Of a stretch of DNA of 64,000 nt, positions 29,025 to 41,685 are shown piece after piece. Made by a program: the position numbers and the translations under genes. Source of the DNA: Ichthyophthirius multifiliis (lineage: Eukaryota > Ciliophora > Oligohymenophorea > Hymenostomatida); NCBI RefSeq assembly GCF_000220395.1, contig NW_004087491.1, positions 2,006 to 66,005 on the forward strand. Direction: 5' to 3'. The notes below the pieces were generated by a model, which was not told the DNA's origin, ran no database searches, and saw only the letters and a program-made list of their open reading frames with translations. Position 1 is the first letter of the stretch. Each line of letters opens with the position of its first letter.

Positions 29025-29893
29025 TCATTTTCTACTATTATCTGATGTCTAAAATTAAGAAAAAGATTTATTTAATTATACTCTTTAAGGAGAATAAAAA
29101 ATACTAGAATTTTCTTGAAAAATACACTTTTATTTTTTTTCTTTTTTACATTAAACAGTATCATAAGAATGATTAATATTTTAAATTTCTTGATTATTTT
29201 TTTAAACCTTATTATTATTTTCTCTTCCAAAAATTAATACATTTCGTTAATTTTAGAATTCATTTGTTTCATCTTTTTGCCAATTAATCACTTTTAGTTT
29301 TTAATTTCTTTCATGTTTAAATTTAAAGTTACATCCTATTAAATCAAAATTTATTAATTATTATTTTAATTCATTATTTTTCATTTATATTTATTATATA
29401 TTATATTCTTAATCATTTATTTATTATTGTTATTTTTTACTATTTTAATTTATTTTTTTAGCTATCTATTGAATATTTTATTCTTTAAATATTTATTTAG
29501 TATTTTCTTCATTTTCTTTTATTATTGTTTCCTATTAATTAATAGGAGATGATTTATAATTTAAAATCTAAACATTTTCATCTTTTTTAATATTAGATTA
29601 TTTATTTCTTTTAAAAAGCTCTTTACTTTCATTTTTAATTTAATTATTTTTATTTATTAATTTTAAATTTACTTATTTTCATTAAAACTATAATCTTCAT
29701 AATTTTATTATTTTTATAAAATTACACTCTTATCTTACTTTTGTTTTTTAGGAGAACCATATCTACTTTCTAAATATTATTTTTATTTTTCTTCTTGCCA
29801 TTCTTTATAACTTAAATAAGATTTAATATTCTTATTATTTTAAATATTCATTTCTTATTCATTTAAATTCTATTGATTATAGCAATTTCCCAT
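29025..29893 (-). CDS. Hypothetical protein with N-myristoylation-type start MGNC
   Basis: ATG 29893-29891 begins MGNCYNQQNLNEQEMNIQ. Gly2 and Cys4 fit dual myristoylation and palmitoylation, which would place the protein on the plasma or ciliary membrane. Intron 29626-29672 is only 47 bp (GTAAAT...AAAG), and the stop is TGA 29027-29025. The frame is clean with 273 residues. The body is hydrophilic: SYKEWQEEKQKQYLESRYGS, SSPINQQETIIKENEENTKQ, and a more ordered C-terminus INFDLIGCNFKFKHERNQ, VINWQKDETNEF, NVLIFGRENNNKV. I do not recognise a domain. It lies tail-to-head 170 bp from the end of the acyl-CoA synthetase, whose own start MGCY is also a lipid-anchor motif. Confidence 0.72.
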
Positions 29894-30065
29894 TATATAT
29901 ATATTTTATTTTATTAAATTATTTCCTCCCCTTTTTTTGTTTGTTTATTTTTTAGTGGTAAAATATATTAAATATATTTTTATTAATTAATAGTAATAAT
30001 AGCTATTTTAAAAGAAAAACAATTATACTTAAATTTATATATAAATATAAATATATAAAATATAA

Positions 30066-31319
30066 TCATTTTTATTATTCTTATTATTTTTTATTTTCTT
30101 CTGCATAAAATTCATCAATAAACTATTTAAAGTAATCTTTACATTCTTTTCTTTTGAGTTTCATAGTATTAGTCAAACAATTAATTTCACTGAAAGACTT
30201 ATGGAATAAATACAATCCTTTTGCCTATTCAAAGCCAAAAAGTCCTTCTTATTTTCCTAATTAGATCATATTATCCTTAATGATTTTAATTATCTCCTTA
30301 TTTTTACATAATTATTCTGGATCATAAGTATATCCTTTTTCATCTGCTAATTATTTCAAGTATTCTAATGTAGGATGTACAATAGCAATAAGTACAGATT
30401 ATAAAGAATCTCCATAAACGAAGCATTCTTCGACTCCTTAAGCTCTCAAGTACACATTTTCGATTTTTTCAGGAGCAATGTATTCTCCTTATGACAATTT
30501 GAAAATATTCTTCTTTCTATCTATAATTGTTAAACTTTTTGTCTTAAAATTGATTCTTCCGACATCCCCACTATGTAACCATCCGTCTTTATCTATAGCT
30601 TCCATAGTCTATTTATAATATATTTATATATAAATTAAATATTAAGTACTTTATCTTTTTATTTATAATATCCACAAAAAATAGAGTTTCCTCTTACACA
30701 TATTTCACCTCTAGGGCATGGATTTCCATCTTAATCTAAATCTTTTGATGTATATCGCATTTCAGGAATATCTATTAGCTTCATTTCCAAATGTCCTCTA
30801 ATACCTCCTACATGTCCTGTCTCTCCATCATCTTTATATGTAGAAAACTAAGCTCCTGTACCTTCAGTTTATCCGTATCCTTCGTTTATAGGCATACATA
30901 AAGTTCCTCTTAAAAAAGTTAAAACTTCACTACTAATAGGTGCTCCTCCACATAATGAAAATTTAACGTTTCCTCCAAGGGCTATAAATATATATATAAG
31001 TATGAATATATATATGTATATATAATTTACCATTTTTTACTTTATTAAATATTAATTTATCCCAAAATTTATGAGTATAATATCCATTTTTAGACCAATA
31101 AATTTTTGTCTATAAAGCTTTTTATAATAATTTCCCTTTTAGTCCTTAAGCCTAACTAAACTAAGCATTTATAGCGTCAAAAAATTTATTTAAAACTCTT
31201 GGTACAGCCACAAATACAGTGGGTTTAACGATTGCAAGATCTTCTTTAAGTTTTTTGACATCACCTAAAAAAATATAATTAAATATATATATTTAAATTA
31301 TTATATGTATATTTAAATA

Positions 31320-31383
<64 letters not shown>

Positions 31384-32281
31384 TACCTCTATAAAATCCT
31401 ATTCTGCCTCCTATGAATAAAAAATAACATATAGATAATCTTTCAAATACATGAGGAAGTGGAAGATATGAATAATAAACATCATTTGTATCCATTTTTT
31501 CTTCTGTGCAAACAGCAATAACTGAGACTATATTTTTATGAGAGATCATAGCCCCTTTAGGGAATCCTGTAGTCCCTGAAGTATATGAAAATGTGAAAAT
31601 ATCATCTGGACTAACTTTTTCATATTAATCTGGAGCCCCTTCTAATTAAAGTAAATCTTTAAATTTAATGATAGTAAGTCCTTTCTCTTATAGTTTTTTG
31701 TTTTTATCCTCAGATATTTCATCGAATAATATTACATTTTTAAGATTTTCTAATTAATTAGTTTTAATTAAAGAATCGACTGCATCTTAATCAATAAACA
31801 GACTTTCTAGTTCTGTTTGCTCTAAAATATATTAAATAGATTCAGGTCCTAATGTATCATATAGTGGCACCATAGTTTTTCTATATAAACAATTAGCATA
31901 TTCTAAAACAAGCCATTCTTCTCTATTTTTTGAAAATATTCCTACCAAATTCATTTTGAAATTTTCGAAATCATTAGCAACAGTGTATAATTTTTTTCTA
32001 TTTATATTAGTTCCTAGTTTTTCTATCATGTCTTTTGTTTAGTTATATGTCTTCCAGTTATATTTATTAAATGTTTATTTATCAATAGTACCTAAGAAAG
32101 GCAAAGGACCGAATTATTTTAAAGATTATAAAAGAATATCTTACATTGTAAAGCATTTATCATCTGGAGATAATAACAATTATTCTAAAGCTTTAGGAGA
32201 TCTATATATAGCAGTTTCACCTTATCTAGGTTCAGAAACAGAAACTTAATATATAACATTTTTACTTTAATAGCAACCCAT
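30066..32281 (-). CDS. ACSL: Long-chain acyl-CoA synthetase
   Basis: It activates long-chain fatty acids to acyl-CoA by way of an acyl-adenylate, for lipid synthesis or oxidation. ATG 32281-32279 starts MGCYQSKNVIYQVSVSEPRQ, and the stop is TGA 30068-30066. Introns are 31265-31386 (122 bp, mostly TA), 30982-31030 (49 bp) and 30609-30649 (41 bp). The clean frame gives 667 residues, the usual ACSL size. Motifs are the AMP-binding loop [27 protein letters not shown], the FGP-type region [15 protein letters not shown] and EGYGQTEGTGA, then [31 protein letters not shown] and a typical C-terminus ([14 protein letters not shown]). The N-terminal MGC suggests a lipid-anchored membrane location instead of the N-terminal helix of animal ACSLs. 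Function is secure; chain preference is not shown. Confidence 0.92.
31329..31380. repeat. (TA)n in the first ACSL intron
   Basis: A TA run of about 52 bp begins a few bases into the 122-bp intron. Read in reverse it gives Ile/Tyr repeats that mimic a coding tail. Confidence 0.9.
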
Positions 32282-32597
32282 TTTTTATTTATTTCTAAAT
32301 ATTGACTTTTATTTATAAATATATATTATAATTATAATAAATATGTATGTATATATAATAATAAATATATAGGTATATATTAATATTTTCACATATATTT
32401 AAATATTTTTGACCAAAAGATATAATTATTTTAAATTATATATCGTAGAAATATAATAATTTAATGTAAAAATATATAAAATAAAATATATTTTTAAAAT
32501 ATAAAATATTTATTATATTAAATATATAAGTAATAATAAATGTAATAAATTAAAAAAATAAAAACTTAAATTTATATATATATAAAAATAATTTTAC

Positions 32598-32629
<32 letters not shown>

Positions 32630-32761
32630 TTATATTTATATCTTTATATATATATATTTAATTTTTTTATAAATTCTATTATTTTTTTTTTTTTTTTTCT
32701 TATTTTATTTTTTTTAAATAAAATATAAAATTATTAAAATAAAAAACATAATTAATAGTTA

Positions 32762-34553
32762 TCATAAAACTTCTAATTTTCTATAAATTAAATAATAAGC
32801 CATGTGTCTATCTCCTCCTCCTCTTAAATCCATTATTTCGCTGATATTATGTTCTGTAACAATATTATCATTATACTAACACCAAGTATCTTTATAAAAA
32901 TATAAAAATTTTAAATTATTATGTAGTAATATACCTCCAGATAAATGAACCCAAGCAACATAATGTCCTGAATCTGCACTTCTTCCTTGATGCGTTAAAA
33001 CAGCAATTAATTCATAAGCTCCAGTTTCAAGTCCTTATCCATGTTGTCTATATAAATCATTATCATGTTTTTTAATTTCTTCTTCGGCATTTTCCTCTTT
33101 AAATTATTTAAAAAGAGTTTTAGTATCTTCTGGAATCATTTTTCCTTCTTATTCTAGTTTTTATTTATATTATTCAAATTTGTCTATTTTTGAATTAGCT
33201 TCAAGTTAATTTTTCTCATATTCCTTTCCTTTATCAAGTACTTTTTATAATTCTTCACAACAATATGGATATATATCTAATACTCTTGGAAAAGCAACAT
33301 TCTTTATATGAATATAAATTAAATATACATGTATATATATAATAAACTCTTAATATTTTAGATTTTGTAGCTTCAGTACCTGAGCTTTCTGATTTTTATT
33401 TCCAGAAAAATCTAACCATTTAAATAGAAAGAATACTAGGCTAATTTTTATATTAATAATACATTATATATTTTTTTTTACTAATTTTTTAATTCTAGTA
33501 ATTTTAGAAAAAGAATGTGTTTAATTATCTAATTATGAATTTTTTTAAACTGTTTCTTATAAAGACTATAAAAAAAATAATAATATATATATTTATAAAT
33601 TTTATATTTATATATTATATATATATATATAAATATATTTATTTTTTTATTTATATTTATATTACAATATTTATTCCTTCTGTTAATTAGTTTATAGGAT
33701 TATTTTAATTATCAATTGTACACATTAATTTTTTAGCAGTTTCTGTTTTTATTTAATAATCATCAGGATTATCATTATTAATATATTTAACCTCGAAATC
33801 AATTTATAATAAATCTTTAATTAAATTAGTTTTATTTCCCAATTCATCTTCATAATTAGTCAAAGGTTCTAAACATTAAACAATATTTTAAAAGCACTCA
33901 TCTGCATCTTATTATTTATATTCTCCTCCCTATGCTTTTTCAGCAAACTAAGGAAAAACACTCATAAAATTAGACACAAAATTAAAAGGTTAAACTGTTT
34001 ATCCCTTTTCAAGTTCTTTAAATAAACTCTATAATGAATATCCCAATTTACTTTCTAATGACTAAACTTATGGTAGATTCTTTTATAACATGAAATTTTT
34101 TAATTCGTTTATTTTTCTTAAACATTATATTGAACTATTCATATAACATGTATTACCTAAATTCGCTAATCCAACAGGTAAAACTTACTTTTTATTTTAA
34201 AATAAATTAATATATATATATATATTATATACTCCAGTCTTAATTTTATATGCTTTTTATATTTATTCAGGGGTCATTTCTTCTATAAATTACTTAATTT
34301 TTGATGGGTCTAATTCTTTTATTTATCTTTCTTCAGGTGCTCCCATTAAAGTCAGTTTAGCTCCATTTTCGATTTTTAATTTCGAAAAATTAATACCTTC
34401 TTTAAATAATGTTCCCTTATATATTATTTTTTAGCTTTATGGTGGAACTTAGGTTAGTTAATATATATTTTTTTGGAATTCTTCTAAATTTCCTTCTATA
34501 TTTAACTCAGCTTCTATTTATTAGGTACCCCATTTTAATGTTACTTTTACCAT
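32762..34553 (-). CDS. USP14: USP14/UBP6, proteasome-bound deubiquitinase
   Basis: It trims ubiquitin from proteasome substrates while bound through its ubiquitin-like domain. ATG 34553-34551 starts MVKVTLKWGTQQIEAELNIE, and the stop is TGA 32764-32762. Five introns (34188-34232, 33566-33665, 33441-33481, 33302-33347, 32890-32934; four of 41-46 bp) give a clean frame of 504 residues. The UBL spans about residues 1-80 (NGAKLTLMGA). The Cys box is GLANLGNTCYMNS, with the nucleophile at about Cys121, then GGEYKQQDADECF, SIQMVRFFWKQKS, the His box GRSADSGHYVAWVHLSG and GGGDRHMAYYLIYRK. Domain order and length match USP14. The stop lies about 480 bp from the start of ACSL. Confidence 0.93.
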
Positions 34554-34767
34554 TTTTTATTTTTTTTTAGATAAAAACTATTAAATAATATATATATAAC
34601 AAAAATCTTAAAAATATTTTTTTAATCAAACTATCTGATCTTGAAAAAAAAAAAAAAAAAAAAAAAAGAATAAGTTATGAATTTTTTTTTTTTTAAAAAA
34701 AAAAAATTATTAACAAAAAAAATTAATATATAAATAAATATTTGTTATATATCTTTTGAACATAAAA

Positions 34768-36669
34768 TCAATTCTATTTAAGTTATTAAAATCTTTTTTT
34801 TATCTAAGCATTATTACATTCCTTTAAATTTCCCAAAAGCTCCCACGTATTTTCATTATCATCATAACCATCTATATGATAAAATTCATTTTCTTCAACT
34901 AATGTATTATCATGTTCCTTTTTGGTAAAAATTTAATCAACAGTTAATTTTAAGGCATCATCTAAAAATAGAAATATATAAATAAATAAATATATATATA
35001 ATTAAATAAATATATATATTAATAAATAAATATATATATATATATAAAAAATATATATATATATTTATAGTCATATATATATATATTTCTATATATAATT
35101 AAGTGCCTATTAGTCTAGGAATTAAACTCTATAAAATACTCGAGCATTCTTCTATGGCAGGATTAGTATTAATCTCAATAAGCCATGAATTTAACTAATT
35201 ATCAATAATAAAATCAAACCCGAAAATTTCAAAGCATTATTTTCTATCATTTATATTTAATTTTCTCCTTATAGAGCAAAAACTTAGCCATATAATATCT
35301 TTAATTTTAGACAAAATTTTATTTTTCGCTTAATTTTTGCCCTCATTTTCTTCCAAAAACTTCCAAAACTAATTAAAACTCCACATATTACCATCTTCAT
35401 ACATTCCGTAATTACTCGAGTGTTTCTATATAGCATTATTAGTAAGATGAATGAATAAATTCTTCATATTTTCTTCCAAAACATCAAATTCAATACTCGA
35501 AAGCCTCACATACCCTTCTTTAAAGAAAAAAACATCCAAATTTTAACTAACAAGTGCCCAGACTCTTATATCGAATTTCCTTTTATTAATAAGTAGAGGT
35601 TTTTCTATATATTTCTAAACAATAAAGGAATTAGCCTTTAAAACAATTTTCTATTAATCATTTTAAGACAAGGCTTTTTCCTCAAAACCTTCCAAATAAT
35701 CATTTATTATTTTCTCAAGTTAATTTAGACTATTAAATACATGAATTCCCCTCCCTCTATTTAAAAAAGTCGGCTTTAAAAGCCACATATAACTGCCTTA
35801 GCTTTTATCAATGAATGTCTAATGTAAAGTAGACCTTGTATAGAAATAATTAAATAGTTTTTCGCTATTTAAGGACATTTAATACTATTTATTTTTCCTT
35901 TTTAGCTCTAAATACTATTTATTTTATTGATTTTTTTCTTTAGATTCTAAGGCATATTCATATCGAAGAATTTCAGAAAATTATTTAGTATTAAATCGCA
36001 GTTTTCGTCATTAAAATCAATCACATATGTCAATGGAATAATATCAAATATATTGTATTTAAGGTTTTCCGCAAAAGCCATCATATTTTTAACTAAATAT
36101 TGCTTATTTGTTAACTCTTTATGATATTAGAAGTGATTTAACATTTAAATATTCCCATTTTCCTATATTTTTTCATATTTATATCCCCTAGTAGTCTACT
36201 GCCATTTAAAATTTATAAATGTGTTTTAAGGATCTTTTACTTCAGTCCATATTCCTCGCTTTAAAAGGCATTTTCGGATTCTTTCTGAATTATTTCCTGG
36301 TCCTAAATAGAACTATAAATTTTTATTTTTATTAAAAATATAAAAAAATTACTTTAAAATTTTAGTTTTCGTTATTATTAGGAATTATAGGAAGTGATTG
36401 TATTTATTTTTTTAAATTTAAAATTGAGCAATTTTTTTGTATAATTTCTTTCTGTTTCTTTATTTATTGGAAGTCTATTTAAACATACTATGTATTTCTT
36501 TAATTAATCTTTTTATTTTTTGGGGAAATAGAATTATTTATATATTTATATTTCGTATTTTCATCTATTTTATCTAGTTTTTACACGTTTGAATTTACGT
36601 TTAAGTTTATTTATTTATTTTTAAGGCTTCTTCTTTAAAATGGACTTTGTGATTAACTATAATGTACAT
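34768..36669 (-). CDS. Tubulin tyrosine ligase-like enzyme (TTLL)
   Basis: TTLL enzymes add amino acids (Tyr, Glu or Gly) to tubulin, mainly in cilia. ATG 36669-36667 starts MYIIVNHKVHFKEEALKINK, and the stop is TGA 34770-34768. A single intron, 34962-35106 (145 bp), has the rare GC donor (GCACTTAA...TTTTTAG); phase and protein match on both sides. One base is missing in the run at 35977-35980; with it the product has 585 residues. Motifs: PGNNSERIRKCLLKRG, MWLLKPTFLNRGRGIHVFN, QKYIEKPLLINKRKFDIRVW, IHLTNNAIQKHSSNYG, CFEIFGFDFIID and WLIEINTNPAIE, all of the ATP-grasp core. The N-terminal PGNNS-IR block favours the TTLL3/8 glycylase branch, which is a guess from memory. Confidence 0.87.
34962..35106 (-). 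other. GC-AG intron in the TTLL gene
   Basis: The donor reads GCACTTAA and the acceptor TTTTTAG. Joining the exons at these sites gives IPRLI-DDALKLTVD, which follows the TTLL family sequence, with matching phase. It is the only non-GT donor I found among the roughly forty introns in the window. Confidence 0.7.
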
Positions 36670-36939
36670 CTTTTTTATAAATAAATATTTATATATATTT
36701 AAATATTTAATAAATACTTTTTTTTTATGAATTTAATAATGGAAAAGCAGTAGTAAATAATTATTATTTCATTTTATATTAAATATTTCTTTTTTTTTAA
36801 AAAAAAAAAATAATAATTTTTTTTTTTTATTTTTTAAAAGAAATCGTAATACTAAATAAATATATATAATTTAATTTTAATTATATAAATAAACATAAAA
36901 ACAATAAAAAAATAAAAATATATATATATATATATAATA
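36670..36939. other. Spacer upstream of the TTLL start
   Basis: A/T-rich with homopolymers such as A11 and T10 near 36795-36825. No gene is seen; it presumably holds the TTLL promoter. Confidence 0.5.
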
Positions 36940-37036
36940 ATCAGACGCGGCTATAACCTACAGCATACCTAATAGGTAGTTAGTAGGGGGGTTACTGCGA
37001 ATATAGAGAAAATTAATCATCATTTTTTTTTTTTTT
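36940..37036. ncRNA. Structured small RNA gene candidate
   Basis: A G+C-rich island of about 75 bp (36941-37015) in DNA that is otherwise nearly pure A/T. On the plus strand it contains a perfect hairpin TACCT-AAT-AGGTA nested between CCTAC and GTAGG, outer partners TAACC/GGTTA and CGC/GCG, and a run of 14 T directly downstream (37023-37036) that would end Pol III transcription. On the minus strand it has ATGATGA (37023-37017) and CTGA (36944-36941) at its ends, which is the box C and box D arrangement of a C/D snoRNA of about 85 nt. The two readings are mutually exclusive on strand. No open frame of note and no tRNA B box is present. Confidence 0.5.
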
Positions 37037-37831
37037 AATTTATATATATCATTTATATATTTTAAGTATTATTATAATATTTATAATTTATATTTAATTT
37101 ATATTATGGGTTTTTATTTTATAAACAAAAGTATTTATATAAAAATTTATATATATATCTAAATATATATTAATATATCTAAATATATATTTATATATCT
37201 ATTATATATTTATATATATATTTTTTTATATATATATTCCTATATAGTTTATATTTTATGTATGTAATAAATTAATTAAAGGATAATTTTATTTTCTTAT
37301 ACGTAAAAAATATTTTAATTTAACGCGAATTTTATCAAAATAAATTATCTTATAAAGTTAATTCTAAAAACTTTTTAGGTTTTTTCTTTAAAAATTAAAC
37401 TTTTTATATTATTAATTTTATATCATAAATAATAAATTAAATTAAATATTTTTTATTAATGTTTTTTTATATTTTTTTTTTTTTAAATTATACAAATATT
37501 TAATTAAAATTTGTAAATATTTTATGTTTACGATTTTTATTTTATTTATTATATTCCTAAATCTTTTTTTTTTTTTTTAAAAAAAAAAAAATTAATTAAT
37601 TTAATTTATTTATTTATTTATTTAAAAAAAAAAAATACGTTCAAATTATTAATATCATAAAAATATAAAATCTTAATAATAATATTTCTAAAAAAATAAA
37701 ATTTTATAAATAATAAATATAATTTTTTTCTTCAATACTAAAATACAAAAATAACATTATTTAAAAAAATATATATAAATATTTTTATTTTTTAAAAAAA
37801 AAAAAAAATTAAATGAAACCAAATAAAACTA
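37037..37831. other. Spacer upstream of the kinesin gene
   Basis: About 800 bp of A/T-rich sequence with repeated TAAATATATAT motifs (37150-37210) and T/A homopolymers. No coding frame is supported. Confidence 0.55.
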
Positions 37832-38797
37832 ATGTAAAAAAATTCTTAAAATTAAAATTATAATATATAAAAAAAGAATTTATTTTCTTTACAATAATTA
37901 AAAGAAAAAAACGTTACTCTTTAAGTAAACGAAAATTTAAAAGTAGTAATTCGATGTAGACCACCTTTACCTCGTGAAATATAAGACGATCATTTTATAT
38001 CTACTGTATTAAATATTTATTTTTTATAAAAATAAAAACACCAAAAAAATAAAATATATAGATTGAAATATCTCCTGATAATAAATAAATAATAATATAT
38101 GAATATAATAATATTGAATTAGTTAATCCCGTATAATTGCCAAATTATTTATAAAATCCAGAAAATTATTAACCACATTAATTTTCATTTGATTATGTTT
38201 ATGACTAAAATAGTACTTAACAAGATGTTTATAATAATACTGCAAGACATTCAGTTTAATCAGCTTTAGAGGTATCTATTTATATTATTTAAATAAGAAA
38301 AAAAAAAAAAAAAAGGGATTTAACGCCTGTATAATAGCATATGGACAAACAGGTACAGGAAAAACATATACAATGGAAGGATTTTCATATAAATATTAAC
38401 ACCCAAACGTAGGAATAATACCTCGTGCAGTCGACGAAATATTTAATTACATATAAAACTGTTAAGAAAACTAAGTAACACCAAAAAAAAACCCCATACA
38501 TGCATATAAATATATACATATAAGTCCACATTCATGGTAAGAGCAAGCTACCTTTAAATATACAATGACAACATATCAGATTTATTAAAAAACGAAAGAT
38601 AAAACCTAACAATTCGTGAAGATAAAAAAAAAGGTGTATACGTAGAAGGTCTTAGTGAATGGGCAGTACGTTCCCCTCTTGATATATATGCATTAATAAA
38701 AAGAGGTTTTTTTTAACAAATTCAAACATATATATATATATAAATATATAATAATATATATAAATATATATTAATATATATATATATATATATTTAT

Positions 38798-38833
<36 letters not shown>

Positions 38834-39954
38834 GGTGCTATATCTAGAGTTACTGCTAGTACTAAATTAAACGATATTTCTAGCCGATCTCATGCTGTAT
38901 TTATAATAACAGTTGAATAAATGTATACTGATGAGGAAAACAAGCCTAAGAAATTGAAAATCGGAAAACTTAATTTAGTTGATTTGGCAGGTTCTGAAAG
39001 AGTTAGAATTTCAGGTGCAACTGGATAAAGAATGGAAGAATGTAAGAAAATAAACTAGTCTTTATCTGCTTTGGGTAATGTTATTTCAGCTTTGACAGAT
39101 TTAAGGGGGAAAGGACATATTCCATATAGAGATTCGAAAATTACACGGCTTTTGGAAGACTCTTTAGGAGGAAATTGCAAAACAACTATGATGGCTACTA
39201 TTTCACCGTCTATTGATGCTTTTAGTGAATCGGTTTAGTTGATTTTTTTTATTTTTAGTTTTTTTATTTTATTTTATTTTTTTTTATAATTTTTTTTTTT
39301 AAAAATATGAATAGATTTCGACATTAAAATTCGCTAATAGAGCTAAAAATATTAGAAATAGCCCAGTAATTAATGAAGATTTGGACTAGAGAGCCCTTTT
39401 AAGAAAATATGAGGAAGAATTATTCAAACTTAGGTAGTAGTTATAGATAAAAAATGAACATACATAAGATTAAAGTATTATTTCTTAACTTGAATAAGAT
39501 AAAAAAAGAGCAGAATAGGATAAGTTTATAGTAATGCAGGCATATTAATAGAGATCAAAAGAATATTTCGAAGAATTAGAAGCTAAAAAGCAATTAGAAT
39601 AGTAAATTAAGACTCTTTAGAGTCAAGTTTTAATGGGAGGAGTGAAAATGGATGCTAATGAAGAATTAAAAAATATGTTCGAAGAATAACATAAAAAAAT
39701 AAGAAAAGAATACGAATAAAAAGTATAAGAATTAGAAAAAGAAAGACAATAAATATTAACAGAAAAAGCAGAAATTGAAAAATATAATAATTTGTTATTG
39801 AAATAAAGAGATATTATGACAGCTTTAACTTAAAAACTAAATGAAAGAGACGAAACTATACTATAATATTAAGATGAATTAGATGCTTATGATAAAATTA
39901 TAAAAGTAAAATAAAAATATTAACATATAAATAAAAATAAATATATATATATAA

Positions 39955-39997
<43 letters not shown>

Positions 39998-40427
39998 AAT
40001 ATATTAATATTTATTATTATATTTATTATTAATTTTATATAATTTATATAATTAGGAATAAGATTTCACTATTTAAAAATAAACCAAAAATATTTAATAT
40101 TACTAAAATATATTAAAAAACATAATATTCATGTTTAAGTTGATAATAATGATTATCATTCAGGAAATTAAGTAAAATATGTATAATTTATTAAATATAT
40201 AAAAATTAAAATTATTAATAACTATTTTATAATATATATTTTAGTATATATATATATATATATTTTTTTAATATTATTTTTATTAATTAATTAATTAAAT
40301 TACAAAATATATTATTTAAAAAAAATCTATTTAAATTCTTTTTTATTATAATATGTCTATTTATATAAAAAAAAATTAGATTAATAAAATAATCAAAAAT
40401 ATATATATATATATATATTTTAAAAAA

Positions 40428-40472
<45 letters not shown>

Positions 40473-41077
40473 AAAATTACAGGTGATTAAATAGCTTATA
40501 ATGTCACTAATTAATTAAATTAAAATGATGAAAAATATCTTGAAATGGTTTAAATAAATGAAAATCTTAGATTTTAACTTTAATAATTTTAAATAAAAAA
40601 TTAAACTAATAATATTATAATGTAGAATGGTAGTTAATAAGATTTATTTAAGAAAATAGAAAATAATAATTTAACATTAAATTAATTATATACATAAAGT
40701 TCTGAAATAAAAAGTAATTAAAAATATTAGTACATATTTTATATATAAATATATAGAAAATATAGATGATATTATTTTTACGTTGACTAAACCAAATGAC
40801 TAATAGAAAATTTAATTAGCAGCTTAAAGTTTATTAGCCGTTTCTGATAAAATTAATTAAAATCATTAAATTTTGTATATATAAAAAATATAATCATTTT
40901 ATAAATTTATAAAATACTTTTTACAATAAATTAAGAAAAAAAGCAACAGGAGGAATTTTAAAAAACTGCTCTTTAAATGGATTTGAAGGAAAAAATGATT
41001 TCGATAAAAAGTAAAATACTATAATATTTATTTATTTATTAAAGAAAAAGTAATAAAAAATAAGTAAATTTTATTGA
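37832..41077 (+). CDS. Kinesin with N-terminal motor domain
   Basis: A microtubule motor. ATG 37832 starts MQKNSQNQNYNIQKKN, in frame with [13 protein letters not shown]. The ATG at 37813 is out of frame. Introns: 38006-38061, 38272-38315 (44 bp), 38475-38524 (50 bp), 38706-38834, 39233-39314, 39906-40055 and more downstream. Motor motifs: [15 protein letters not shown] (P-loop), [11 protein letters not shown] (switch I), [10 protein letters not shown] (switch II) and [20 protein letters not shown]. After the neck comes a coiled coil ([40 protein letters not shown]). The A6 run at 40115-40120 lacks one base. The tail exons at 40483-40690 ([20 protein letters not shown]) and 40920-41077 ([18 protein letters not shown]) are clear, but their joins are not. 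The subfamily is not assigned. Confidence 0.85.
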
Positions 41078-41360
41078 AAATTAATAAAATCTAAATTAAG
41101 AAAAAAATTTTAACATATTATTGCAATAATAATAGATTTAATAAAAATAATTAAAATAATAATATTAATAATAATAATAATATTAATAATAATAATAATA
41201 ATAATTTATATATGATGAGTAGATAAATAATGAAAAAAATAATGTACTAAAATTAACACATTAATAGATAGCATAAATGCTATAAGAAAGAAAAATTTAA
41301 AAAAATTAAGAAAAATTATACTAACATAAAAAAACATAATGATAAATTAAAATAAAAAAA
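41078..41360 (+). CDS. Poly-Gln/coiled-coil segment, probably the kinesin tail
   Basis: Directly after the TGA at 41075-41077 another frame reads IENQQNLNQEKNFNILLQ, a glutamine-rich stretch written with TAA, then YDEQINNEKNNVLKLTHQQI and LQERKNLKKLRKNYTNIKK. One extra A in the A6 run at about 41055-41060 would place it in frame with the kinesin. I therefore think this is the true C-terminus rather than a separate gene. The 3' end is not defined; the frame runs into TA repeats at 41365-41430. Confidence 0.4.
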
Positions 41361-41399
41361 CTTATATATATAAATATATATATATATATATTTATATAA

Positions 41400-41432
<33 letters not shown>

Positions 41433-41685
41433 ATTTTTTATTTATCTTTTTTTTTTTTACACATATTTAATCTAACATATATATAATAAGAAAATAATAT
41501 GTATCATATATTAATATATTTTTTTTTAATACATATATTTTTGTATATTTATAAAAAATTAATTTTTTTTCAATTATTATTATAAAACACTTATTCAATT
41601 ATTATTATTAATATTCTACATAATGTTTTTTTAAAATAATTATTCTTTTTTAATTATTATTATTATAATAGAAAATAAAAATATA
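41361..41685. other. Spacer between kinesin tail and VPS8
   Basis: TA repeats followed by T-rich sequence. No gene is visible. Confidence 0.5.

Noticed and set aside
36960-37000. Telomerase RNA
   Set aside because: A template complementary to a G4T2 repeat is not present; the G6 run alone is not enough.
36990-37025. Similarity of ATATAGAGAAAATTA to the U6 snRNA ACAGAGA region
   Set aside because: The invariant ACAGAGA is ATAGAGA, and neither the 5' stem-loop nor the AGC triad context of U6 is present.
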